Assembly (NCBI GenBank): GCA_022508635.1
Contig: JAFLUV010000119.1
Coordinates: forward strand, 1-7,307
Direction of reading: 5' to 3'
Origin: Prevotellaceae bacterium
Lineage (GTDB): Bacteria; Bacteroidota; Bacteroidia; Bacteroidales; Bacteroidaceae
Length of the DNA stretch: 7,307 bases
A model generated the notes under the pieces. The model was not told where the DNA came from. It searched no databases and worked only from the letters and a program-made list of their open reading frames with translations. Position numbers and translations under genes: made by a program. Shown in pieces: positions 1 to 7,307 of the stretch. How positions within the stretch are numbered: position 1 is the stretch's first letter; every line of letters begins with the position of its first letter.

Positions 1-157
1 TACGGGCAGTCTCTCCAGTTTGTTTTTTAGTCGGAGAATATGCCGTAAGTGCGGTTGGTTAATTGTGCTATTGTTTCCACATGCACAGGGCTGCTGCCTC
101 TCTACAGAGACTCTACGTACTACACAGGCAAGAAAGGAAAAAAATCCTCGCCGTCCC
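1..157. other. Upstream non-coding region, no gene seen
   Basis: I find no supportable gene here. The pepD reading frame is open from an ATG at base 20, but its first 90 codons give a basic, low-complexity peptide unlike the start of any PepD, and a good promoter candidate lies further downstream. A T-rich run at 19-28 could be the tail of a terminator for a gene lying before the window, but the sequence that would form its stem is mostly outside the window, so this cannot be judged. Confidence 0.6.
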
Positions 158-172
158 TTGCATGACGTGCAA
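158..172. repeat. Inverted repeat TTGCA-N5-TGCAA overlapping -33
   Basis: TTGCA at 158-162 and TGCAA at 168-172 are perfect inverted arms of 5 bases around a 5-base spacer. The left arm contains the -33 TTG and the right arm lies inside the promoter spacer, a position where a bound dimeric regulator could block or help RNA polymerase. The arms are short, so chance is a real possibility, and no known operator consensus is recognised. Confidence 0.3.
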
Positions 173-188
173 AAAAAACGTATTTTTG
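158..188 (+). promoter_or_regulatory. Bacteroidota-type promoter for pepD
   Basis: TTG at 158-160 is followed after 20 bases by TATTTTTG at 181-188, an exact match to the Bacteroidota -7 consensus TAnnTTTG with a -33 TTG at the usual distance. Transcription would start at about 193-198, giving a 5' UTR of roughly 95 bases before the ATG at 290. This supports the short pepD start, because the longer open frame would begin about 140 bases upstream of the promoter core. The match is by eye only; no start site has been measured. Confidence 0.6.
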
Positions 189-190
189 CA

Positions 191-242
191 GGGAAAATCC
201 CAAATAATCAGGCACAAAGCCCCCGTAGCTCCGGCACAAGGC
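191..242 (+). promoter_or_regulatory. pepD leader: small hairpin and imperfect direct repeat
   Basis: GGGA at 191-194 and TCCC at 198-201 can pair around a 3-base loop next to the predicted transcription start. Downstream, GGCACAAAGC at 211-220 and GGCACAAGGC at 233-242 form a direct repeat matching at 9 of 10 bases with a period of 22 bases, about two turns of B-DNA. AAGCC at 217-221 can also pair with GGCTT at 240-244. No known riboswitch class is recognised. These could be weak regulatory structures or chance. Confidence 0.25.
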
Positions 243-289
243 TTCGTCCGTCAAAGTACAAACCAAGAAACATCAAAACCAAAAGAACT

Positions 290-1738
290 ATGATAACCCA
301 AATCAAAAACCTCGACCCAAAAATCGTTTGGAAAAATTTCTATCTGCTCACTCAAGTCCCGCGCCCCAGCGGACACCTCCAGCAAATACAGCAGTTCCTG
401 CTCGACTGGGCAGAGAAGCACGGCATCGAAGCACGGAAAGACAGGGCAAAGAACATCATCATGCGTAAGCCCGCAACGGCAGGACGCGAAGACGCACCCT
501 GTATCGTCCTCCAGGCTCACATGGACATGGTGCCACAGAAGACCGACGAGAGCAGGCACGATTTCGAGACCGACGCCATAGAGGCCTACATCGACGGCGA
601 CTGGGTGAAAGCAAAAGGCACCACCCTTGGCAGCGACGACGGCATAGGCGTAGCAGCAATCATGGCTGTTCTCGAAAGCAATGACATCAGGCACGGGCGT
701 ATAGAAGCCCTCTTCACCGCAGACGAGGAGACCTGCATGTACGGCGTCAGCCACCTCTCGCCCAACACCCTGACCGGAAGCATACTGCTCAACATCGACA
801 ACGAGACCATGGGAGAGTTCGTCATTGGTTCGGCAGGAGGCATCAACATTAGCGCATCGATGAAGTACAGATCCGCAAAGCCCGAGGACGACATAGCAGT
901 GCGCATCACCGTCAAGGGTCTAAGAGGCGGTCACAGCGGTTTGGAAATAAACCAGGGACGCGCCAATGCCAACAAGCTCATGGCACACATCGTGAACCTG
1001 TGTGCCATGGAACACGGTGCACGCATCTGCACATGGCAGGGCGGCAACATGCGCAACGCCATCCCACGCACTGCGGAAGTCGTCCTCAGCATCCCCTTAG
1101 ACTGCTATGCAAGCACTGAACTCCTCACGCGCACCCTACAGGAAGAGTTCGCCGACATCTACCGCGGCATAGAGGACAACATAACCGTCACCATCGAGCA
1201 AGTACCCTTGCCCGAAAGGCAGGTTCCCGCAAAGGTACAGGACAACCTCCTCAATGCCATCATTACATGTCACGACGGTGTGTTCCGTAACATCCCGGAC
1301 ATTCCCTCCGTAGTCGAGACAAGCAGCAACCTCGGCATCGTCAACATTAACGAAAACAGCGCAGAGATCCTCATCCTTGCCCGCTCAAGCAACGAACTCA
1401 TGCTTCGGCAGATGGTTGAAATGCATGAAAGCTGTTTCACCATGGCAGGCATGAAAGTCGTCGAAAGTGGGTACTATCCAGCCTGGCAGCCTAACTTGGA
1501 AAGTCCCGTCACTGCCAAGATGACAGACGTCTATCGAAGGCTTTTCGGTGAAGAGGCAAAGGTACAAGTCTGCCACGCAGGCCTCGAATGCAGTCTCATC
1601 GGTAAGGTCTATCCCAACATGGATCTCGTAAGTCTCGGCCCCACACTACGTAGCCCACACACACCCGACGAACGCTGTAACATTCCCAGCGTAAAGCAGT
1701 TCTGGATCTTCCTGCGCGAACTCCTCGAAGCCTTTTGA
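290..1738 (+). CDS. pepD: Aminoacyl-histidine dipeptidase (PepD, peptidase M20)
   Basis: This is a cytoplasmic metallopeptidase that cleaves Xaa-His dipeptides such as carnosine and other unblocked dipeptides, recycling amino acids. From the ATG at 290 it has 482 residues, close to the roughly 485 of E. coli PepD. The M20 motifs are all visible: H77-x-D79 in AHMDMVP; the bridging D116 in GSDDG; catalytic base E146 and ligand E147 in ADEE; D170 in NID; and H457 in SPHTPDER near the C-terminus. Apart from the C-terminal histidine, these keep a constant offset of 3 from the residues described for Vibrio and E. coli PepD. GGHSG at 213-217 marks the lid/dimerisation domain. There is no signal peptide. 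The in-frame ATG at 20 was rejected as start: the extra 90 residues are basic and not PepD-like, the promoter candidate lies within them, and an A-rich stretch precedes 290, as is common for Bacteroidota starts. Family assignment is firm; substrate range is inferred. Confidence 0.95.
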   Translation: MITQIKNLDPKIVWKNFYLLTQVPRPSGHLQQIQQFLLDWAEKHGIEARKDRAKNIIMRKPATAGREDAPCIVLQAHMDMVPQKTDESRHDFETDAIEAYIDGDWVKAKGTTLGSDDGIGVAAIMAVLESNDIRHGRIEALFTADEETCMYGVSHLSPNTLTGSILLNIDNETMGEFVIGSAGGINISASMKYRSAKPEDDIAVRITVKGLRGGHSGLEINQGRANANKLMAHIVNLCAMEHGARICTWQGGNMRNAIPRTAEVVLSIPLDCYASTELLTRTLQEEFADIYRGIEDNITVTIEQVPLPERQVPAKVQDNLLNAIITCHDGVFRNIPDIPSVVETSSNLGIVNINENSAEILILARSSNELMLRQMVEMHESCFTMAGMKVVESGYYPAWQPNLESPVTAKMTDVYRRLFGEEAKVQVCHAGLECSLIGKVYPNMDLVSLGPTLRSPHTPDERCNIPSVKQFWIFLRELLEAF

Positions 1739-1803
1739 CAAACTCGCCTCGTCCGCTGCATAAATCCTACCGTATCATTCTAACTTCTTGATACTCCGGC
1801 CAG
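1739..1803. other. Intergenic gap between pepD and the A2M gene
   Basis: These 65 bases hold no stem followed by a T-run and no exact TAnnTTTG element. The nearest lookalike, TAACTTCTTG at 1781-1790, departs from the consensus and has no TTG at the right distance upstream. No Shine-Dalgarno sequence precedes the ATG at 1804. The simplest reading is read-through from pepD into the next gene, but a weak separate promoter cannot be excluded. Confidence 0.45.
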
Positions 1804-4800
1804 ATGAAGAAACCCCTCATCCTGATCCTCCTCACATGTCTCTGCCTCGCAGCCTTGGCCGCGTCCCGCACAAAGGAACAGGCCGCGCTGCAAAAGGCAG
1901 CACGCCACCTCGCACAAGTCCTCGCCGACAACTGCACAAGCCAGGATATCACGCCCGACAGCTTCTACTACCACTGCCTTATTCTCAAAGCCGAAATACA
2001 GGCAGAGCAGAACCCTGTAGCCCGATCCCTCCGCCAGGCCGCCTTGGCGCATCTGCTCACGCTCAACGCGTGGCGTGCACAAACCGTCCGCAGAGATACC
2101 CCAAGCTCCCCCGACAGCATCCGCGAATGGAGCAGAGAAGAGTACTACGCACAAGCAGCTGAGCTCTATGCCGCAGCACTGCGTGATCCCGAGGCACTGC
2201 ATTCCGTCAGTGCTGCCATTGCAAAGCCCCTTGTCACGCAAGGCAAAGACGATGCCGTCTTCGCGGGCGATCTCCTCCACCTCGTCTGGCATTCAGCCCG
2301 GCAAGACCTCACGCCCGCACAGAGAGCAGCCCATGCCGTCCCTGGCTACACCGAAATCATCAGCCTCTATCGCCGCCATCATCTCCCCGAAGCCGTGCTC
2401 CAGCTCCAGCTCGACTCCTTGGACGATGTCGGCACGCTTTGCACCGAAGATGACCTTCTTCGCCTCCGTGACGAGCACGCCACCCTCGAAGCCTGTGCCC
2501 AGGTCTACCTGCGACTCGCCCTGCTTCCCGGTAAAAAAAACGAAGAGCAGGAAGACATCCTCCGGGCAGGCCTCGCACGCTATCCCCGGAGTCCTCATGC
2601 CAATGCACTGCAGAACCTGCTCCGTTCCCTGCACCACCCCGTACTCTCAGGCAGCTTTCACGACTCCTACTATCCTGGCACCACTTACGGCATTCCTCTT
2701 CAGCTCAAAAACATGCAGACAGGAAGCCTCACCGTTTGGCAGCTTCCCATGGACTTCAGCTTCAGCAACGATGAAAAGGCTGGTACCAGACTGGAACAAG
2801 TGCGCCGTCACGGCACAATCCTCGAGACGATTCACCTTGACATGTCCGCCGTCGGTGTACGTGAGACAAGGTACGACACCCTGCAGTGGCACACACCCCG
2901 GTTCGGACGCTACGCTCTCGTCTTGGACGGCACCACGCGCGAGAAATTGGAACAAACCCCACAACCCCAGATACACCTCGTCAACATCACGGCTCTCGCC
3001 TGCATCACCACTACAGAACCCGACGGACTGCAACGCATAATGGTCACTGACGCCATGAGCGGACAACCGCAACAGAGCGTAAAAGTCCGCCTTTTCCGCA
3101 AGGAGCGTCAGGCTTACGTCCAAGCAGAGGAGCACCTCACTGACGAAAGAGGCATCGTTCGGGTCCGTCTCGAAAACATGAAACAGTACTACGTCGAGCT
3201 CACACGAGGCCAAGACCAAGCCTTCGGTCGCGAAAACCTCGGCACGTACTACCGCACGGAAAACGACGAAAAACCCTCGCAACAACTCCGCATCTATACC
3301 GACCGTAGCATCTATCGTCCCGGACAGACCGTCTACGTCAGCGGCATCGCCTACACACAGAGCCACGAACAATCGCCAAGAACCCAGACAGGAGCAAGGT
3401 TCACACTAACCTTGCGCGACCCAAACGGTCAGGAAGTCGTAACGCACAACCTCAGAACTGACGACTTCGGAACTTTTAGCGACAGCCTCTGCTTGCCGCA
3501 GTCTGGACTGCCCGGCCGCTATAGCCTCCGCATTGGTACACACTATCACGGCATACTTGTCGAAGAATACCGCCGCCCTACCTTCGAAGTAGAGATGGAC
3601 GATCCACACACATCTGCTGTCACACTGCACACCGACAGCATCACTATCACGGGACGTGCCTGCACCCTAAACGGATGGCCCGTTGCCGCAGCACGCGTCA
3701 CTGGCACCTACAAATGGCAGAGCTGGAGGCACATGCCCGTTGTTCCGGACATCAACTTAGGCATATCCCACGGCATCGATACCCTCTATACCGACGAAGA
3801 GGGCAGATTCAGCATCCGCATTCCCGTTTCCGCCGTCCTCACCAAAGAACAGCTTCGCTTCGGACAACGCCTGCAACTCAACATTGACGTACTAAGCCGC
3901 GAAGGAGAGATTCGGCAAGGCAGCACCACACTCTCCCTATGCAGCACGCCCCTTCGCATGACAGCCAGCCTTCCCGCTCAGGAATGTCGTGAATCCCTCC
4001 AGCCATGGCGATTCGACCTTTACGCCAGCAACGACAAAACTCTTCAGGGCGACATTCTCTGCATGCTCACACAAAACGGCAAGGAAGTCCGGAATTTCAT
4101 CCTTCCTTCAGGCAAAGACACCATCCCGCCAGAGCTTAAAGACCTTCCATCCGGTCAATACGAACTTCTGGCAAAAGCCAATGTGAATGGCGACACTGCC
4201 TCCTTCAAAGCCACCTTCACTACATTCTCCATCACTGACAAACGCCTGCAAGGCGAGCACGAACTTTGGATCTACACCCCATGTGATACAATCTCTGACA
4301 CCAGACCAGCCACATTCCAAGTCGGCACAACCCTGTCAGAAGCCTGGATCTACTGTATTATGGCAGGCGAGAACGGAATACTCTGTGACACCATACTTCA
4401 TCTCTCCGACCAAGCCATAATGTTCAGCATCCCCTACAAGAACAAAAAACTGATCCAACATCATCTCAGCGTCACCCTCATGCTCATGCACGAAGGCCGC
4501 TTCCAGCAGAAAACCATCGACTTCAAATTAGAACAGCCCGACACACGCCTCCGCATGCATTGGGACACCTTCCGCAATCACCTGCAGCCCGGACAAAACG
4601 AAAGCTGGCGACTCACCTTGATGCGTCCCGACGGACAGCCCGCATCGGCAAACGTCATTGTAGGAATGTACGATGCATCCCTCGACGCATTGGCCTCCTA
4701 TGGAATGAACATAGCCGTCAGCCATGCCTGCAACCGTCAGCCCGCCCTTTATGCAAGAGCCTATCCCGGCTTTGAACAATTCCGCCACCTCATGCTTAAT

Positions 4801-7296
4801 CTGCCCTTGCATTTCTTGGCAGTCAAAGCCTATGATTTCTCAAGGTGGAACGAAAAGTACTTCCAAGGTACGCCCTTCACCCGTGGAATCAATACGGCCA
4901 AACCAAAGATGGCTGCCCAAATGGCCGCACTCGATGCAACAACGGTAGAGTCCGCACAAAGTACAGCTTCCGTACAGGAAACAGGCGGAACATACGATGA
5001 CGCGGAAGCAATCGAGGAAGAAACGGAGACTCCCGTACCTTACATCCGCTCCAATCTCTCCGAACTTGCCTTCTTCTATCCCCAGCTTCGTACCGACAGC
5101 AACGGGCAGACTTCTATCGACTTCACCCTGCCGGAAGGACTCACTTCTTGGCATCTGCACGGTCTGGCTCACACAAAAGACATGATGACAACCGCGTGGG
5201 AAGAGACAATCATTGCAAAGAAAGAACTGATGGCAGAGCTTAACTTGCCGCGTTTCCTTCGGAACGGTGACGAAGCAATCTTGGTTGCTTCCGTCCGCAA
5301 TGCTTCAGAGAAGCGTCAGACTGGTGAAGCCGTCCTTGATATCTTTGATGCAGAAGACAACAGGCAGCTTAAACAGGTGAAGTTCAGCTTTGACCTTGAG
5401 CCGGGCAAGGAAGCAGTCTGTCAAGCCTCTTTCAAAGCAAGCATCGACCATCCGGTTCTTGCAGTTCAATGGACAGCCAAAGGCAAAGACGGAAGCGACG
5501 GCGAAGTGCGCTACCTGCCAGTCCTTTCCGATATGCAGAACGTTACAGAGACCAAGACCTACATGCTTCGTGGCGATACGACGTTCACAATGGATCTCTC
5601 CAGACTCTTTGCAAATGAAAATCCGAAAGTGACGAACAAGGCTCTGACCATTGAACATGTTTCTGAGCCTGTTTACCTTGCTCTTCAGGCTTTGCCTTCG
5701 CTGACGGCTCCTGTCTGCAACGATGTCCTTTCCGTTGCTTCGGCCTACTATGGTGGCAGCATTGCCCATATCATTGCCCATAAATACCCGAAAGTGCGTG
5801 AGACCATTGAGGCCTGGGGTAGGGAAGAGAGCACACAGACTATGGAAAGTCCGCTCATCAAGAACCAAGAACTGGCAGACATCGTGCTCAACGAGACACC
5901 TTGGGTAATGGAGGCAAAGCAGCAGAAGGCCAGCAGACAACGCTTGGCGACGGTCTTCTCTGAGATGGAACAGGAAGAGCGTAGAATGAGGATGCTCGCA
6001 ACGCTTTCTTCCCGTCAGCATTCCGACGGCTCCTTTAGCTGGTTCCCCGGTATGAATGGAAATGTCTGGATGACGAGTGAAGTCGCCATGCTGCTGACAA
6101 GAATCGGCATTGTCCGAGGAAGATGGGACGTACCGGAAAGCCAATTGCTTGACGGAGCACTTTCTTTCCTTGAAACGGAACAGCACAAAAGGGTAGGGGA
6201 ACTGCGTAAAGAGAAGAATCCCAGGCTGTCTTTCCCTGAGCTCCGCTACCTATATATATATATAATGTATAGGGAAGGTGCTGACGATGATGTGAACTAC
6301 CTCTTGTCGCTCCTGAAGAAACAGGCAGAAGATCTTGACCGCGAGGAACGTGCTCTTGCAGCTATCATACTGAATAAGGTTGGAGAGAAGAAGAAGGCGC
6401 AGGCTCTTATGCCCCGGCTTCATGAGCTGCTTCGCCACAGCGACGGTATGTATCTTGCCTATCCTGGCGGCTCTTTTGTGAGCATCGACCGTAAGGTTGA
6501 GACGCACGTCAATTTGATGGAAGCCGTACAAACCGTCGAACCGAAGGAAACCGAGCTGCTTGCCGGAATGACAGAATGGCTTCTCTTGCAGAAGCGGATA
6601 CAGGAATGGGAACGCCCCGTGCAGTCGGCAGACGCCATCTATGCGCTCTTGCAGACGCCGCAATCCCAGGAAGGGACGGTGAGTGGCAAACTCACCTATG
6701 ACAACAAGGTGCATAGTCTGCAAGTCTCAAGACCATACTCCGGCTATGTTCGCGAGCAGATTGAGCCTATCAGGCAAGCGAAAGAGCTGCGCATAGAGCA
6801 AAGCGTTTCTCCCTCATCGGAAAAGGATGGCGGAAGGCTCTTCTCATGGGGTGCCGTTTATGCCCGGTACCAGATGCCGGCTGCTGAAGCTGAGAGCCAT
6901 CGCGAGGGTATGACCATTCGTCGCGAGCTGCCTTCCTCTTCCGGAGAAAGCCTTACGGCAGGGTCCCGGATTCACGTCCGCTATGTCATCACGGCAGACC
7001 GCGACTACGAATATGTTTGCTTGCGGGCTCCGCGTCCTGCGGCAGCCGAACCTGCTCAGCAGCTTTCCGGATACCATTGGCAAAACGGCCTTGGCTACTA
7101 TCAAGCCATGCACGATGCCGGTACCGACTATTTCATGGACAGCTTGCCGCGCGGCACCTATGTCATTGAAGAGGACTGGCTCATGAGTCGCGACGGGAGC
7201 TATCTCCTGCCTCCGTCGCGCCTTACATGCCTCTATGCTCCGGAGTTCCAGTCGCAGACGTCTGGCGTGACGCTCACCGTTTCCCCTGCACGTTAG
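1804..7296 (+). CDS. Exported alpha-2-macroglobulin family protein, thioester-less
   Basis: An 1830-residue envelope protein of the Bacteroidales A2M group. The N-terminus (MKK, then a leucine-rich core to residue 19) is a Sec signal peptide with likely cleavage after ALA at 17-19; no acceptable lipobox surrounds C12 or C14, so a periplasmic or cell-surface protein rather than a lipoprotein is likely. Residues about 21-275 are helix-rich, perhaps TPR-like. Macroglobulin-type beta domains follow from about 280. The MG2 signature DRSIYRPGQ is at 500-508, closing with VEEYRRPTF at 586-594. YDASLD lies at 956-961. An acidic, Ala/Thr-rich linker spans 1033-1079. The A2M core begins at 1082 (RSNLSELAFFYPQL) and includes LPEGLTSW at 1109-1116; PRFLRNGD is at 1149-1156. 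A helical toroid-like domain covers about 1290-1617 (DGSFSWFPG at 1408-1416). The C-terminal beta domain contains LPRGTY at 1781-1786 and LYAPEF at 1810-1815. The thioester CxEQ is absent; C1305 is followed by NDV. Bacterial A2Ms are proposed protease inhibitors or envelope-defence factors; the role here is unknown. Confidence 0.93.
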   Translation: MKKPLILILLTCLCLAALAASRTKEQAALQKAARHLAQVLADNCTSQDITPDSFYYHCLILKAEIQAEQNPVARSLRQAALAHLLTLNAWRAQTVRRDTPSSPDSIREWSREEYYAQAAELYAAALRDPEALHSVSAAIAKPLVTQGKDDAVFAGDLLHLVWHSARQDLTPAQRAAHAVPGYTEIISLYRRHHLPEAVLQLQLDSLDDVGTLCTEDDLLRLRDEHATLEACAQVYLRLALLPGKKNEEQEDILRAGLARYPRSPHANALQNLLRSLHHPVLSGSFHDSYYPGTTYGIPLQLKNMQTGSLTVWQLPMDFSFSNDEKAGTRLEQVRRHGTILETIHLDMSAVGVRETRYDTLQWHTPRFGRYALVLDGTTREKLEQTPQPQIHLVNITALACITTTEPDGLQRIMVTDAMSGQPQQSVKVRLFRKERQAYVQAEEHLTDERGIVRVRLENMKQYYVELTRGQDQAFGRENLGTYYRTENDEKPSQQLRIYTDRSIYRPGQTVYVSGIAYTQSHEQSPRTQTGARFTLTLRDPNGQEVVTHNLRTDDFGTFSDSLCLPQSGLPGRYSLRIGTHYHGILVEEYRRPTFEVEMDDPHTSAVTLHTDSITITGRACTLNGWPVAAARVTGTYKWQSWRHMPVVPDINLGISHGIDTLYTDEEGRFSIRIPVSAVLTKEQLRFGQRLQLNIDVLSREGEIRQGSTTLSLCSTPLRMTASLPAQECRESLQPWRFDLYASNDKTLQGDILCMLTQNGKEVRNFILPSGKDTIPPELKDLPSGQYELLAKANVNGDTASFKATFTTFSITDKRLQGEHELWIYTPCDTISDTRPATFQVGTTLSEAWIYCIMAGENGILCDTILHLSDQAIMFSIPYKNKKLIQHHLSVTLMLMHEGRFQQKTIDFKLEQPDTRLRMHWDTFRNHLQPGQNESWRLTLMRPDGQPASANVIVGMYDASLDALASYGMNIAVSHACNRQPALYARAYPGFEQFRHLMLNLPLHFLAVKAYDFSRWNEKYFQGTPFTRGINTAKPKMAAQMAALDATTVESAQSTASVQETGGTYDDAEAIEEETETPVPYIRSNLSELAFFYPQLRTDSNGQTSIDFTLPEGLTSWHLHGLAHTKDMMTTAWEETIIAKKELMAELNLPRFLRNGDEAILVASVRNASEKRQTGEAVLDIFDAEDNRQLKQVKFSFDLEPGKEAVCQASFKASIDHPVLAVQWTAKGKDGSDGEVRYLPVLSDMQNVTETKTYMLRGDTTFTMDLSRLFANENPKVTNKALTIEHVSEPVYLALQALPSLTAPVCNDVLSVASAYYGGSIAHIIAHKYPKVRETIEAWGREESTQTMESPLIKNQELADIVLNETPWVMEAKQQKASRQRLATVFSEMEQEERRMRMLATLSSRQHSDGSFSWFPGMNGNVWMTSEVAMLLTRIGIVRGRWDVPESQLLDGALSFLETEQHKRVGELRKEKNPRLSFPELRYLYIYIMYREGADDDVNYLLSLLKKQAEDLDREERALAAIILNKVGEKKKAQALMPRLHELLRHSDGMYLAYPGGSFVSIDRKVETHVNLMEAVQTVEPKETELLAGMTEWLLLQKRIQEWERPVQSADAIYALLQTPQSQEGTVSGKLTYDNKVHSLQVSRPYSGYVREQIEPIRQAKELRIEQSVSPSSEKDGGRLFSWGAVYARYQMPAAEAESHREGMTIRRELPSSSGESLTAGSRIHVRYVITADRDYEYVCLRAPRPAAAEPAQQLSGYHWQNGLGYYQAMHDAGTDYFMDSLPRGTYVIEEDWLMSRDGSYLLPPSRLTCLYAPEFQSQTSGVTLTVSPAR
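6251..6264 (+). repeat. (TA)7 dinucleotide tract inside the A2M gene
   Basis: Seven TA units encode part of LYIYIMY (residues 1483-1489) in the helical toroid-like domain. Gain of one unit gives TAA at the end of the tract, and loss of one unit brings TAG at 6270-6272 into frame. Either change would remove the last roughly 340 residues. Short tandem repeats in coding sequence can be slippage-prone; whether this one varies is unknown. Confidence 0.9.
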
Positions 7297-7307
7297 GAAA
7301 AGACAAA

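Noticed and set aside
20..289. In-frame N-terminal extension of pepD by 90 codons
   Set aside because: The peptide is basic and low-complexity, does not resemble any PepD N-terminus, and contains the likely promoter. Starting at 290 gives the normal family length.
1837..1848. Possible lipoprotein lipobox at C12 or C14 of the A2M protein
   Set aside because: The residues before the cysteines (LLT-C and CL-C) lack the small residue needed at -1, and the hydrophobic core continues past them to an ALA cleavage site.
2533..2541. Slippery-like A AAA AAC sequence in the A2M gene (possible programmed -1 frameshift)
   Set aside because: The zero frame continues with conserved A2M domains for another 1,585 residues and the -1 frame yields no recognisable product, so a functional shift is not supported.
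2075..3040. 321-codon plus-strand open frame overlapping the A2M gene in another frame
   Set aside because: The product is Ser/Pro/Thr-rich with no motif, typical of a shifted reading of GC-biased codons, while the overlapped frame has clear family motifs on both sides.
2647..3372. 241-codon open frame on the minus strand
   Set aside because: Antisense to the A2M gene's MG domains; its Val/Leu/Cys-rich product mirrors the C-rich codon usage of the sense strand.
5305..6186. 293-codon open frame on the minus strand
   Set aside because: It lies wholly antisense to the conserved A2M region, and its translation shows no recognisable domain or coherent composition. It is best explained by codon bias of the sense gene.
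7297..7307. Terminator after the A2M gene
   Set aside because: Only 11 bases remain in the window, too few to judge.

Overview
The window carries two forward-strand protein genes and no RNA gene, CRISPR array or mobile element that I can support. The organism is most likely a Bacteroidota member of the order Bacteroidales, perhaps Prevotella-like. Three things point that way. The large gene has the architecture typical of the Bacteroidales alpha-2-macroglobulin (A2M) group. The promoter-like element ahead of the first gene fits the Bacteroides-type -7 consensus TAnnTTTG with an upstream TTG. Neither start codon has a clear Shine-Dalgarno sequence, and the first start sits in an A-rich context. 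Genus assignment is inference.

Layout: bases 1-289 are non-coding leader, with a good Bacteroidota-type promoter candidate at 158-188 that overlaps a small inverted repeat, followed by a hairpin and an imperfect direct repeat in the presumed 5' UTR. Bases 290-1738 encode a PepD-type aminoacyl-histidine dipeptidase of peptidase family M20 (482 aa), with all expected metal-binding and catalytic residues. The reading frame is open back to base 20, but the extra 90 codons are judged not to be protein. A 65-base gap without an evident terminator follows. Bases 1804-7296 encode an 1830-aa exported A2M-family protein with a signal peptide, helical N-terminal region, macroglobulin domains, MG2 signature, A2M core, alpha/alpha-toroid-like domain and a C-terminal beta domain. 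The window ends 11 bases after its stop codon.

The A2M protein has no C-x-E-Q thioester motif: the equivalent place reads CNDV. It therefore should not trap proteases covalently as classic A2M does. The spacing allows the two genes to be co-transcribed, but nothing in the sequence shows that a cytoplasmic dipeptidase and an envelope A2M protein act together.

Points worth a second look are the lost thioester with an acidic low-complexity segment in the bait position, a (TA)7 tract inside the A2M coding sequence where any single-unit slip gives an immediate stop, and a change in base composition and codon ending within the A2M gene near base 5200. I found no convincing evidence of a wholly new system.
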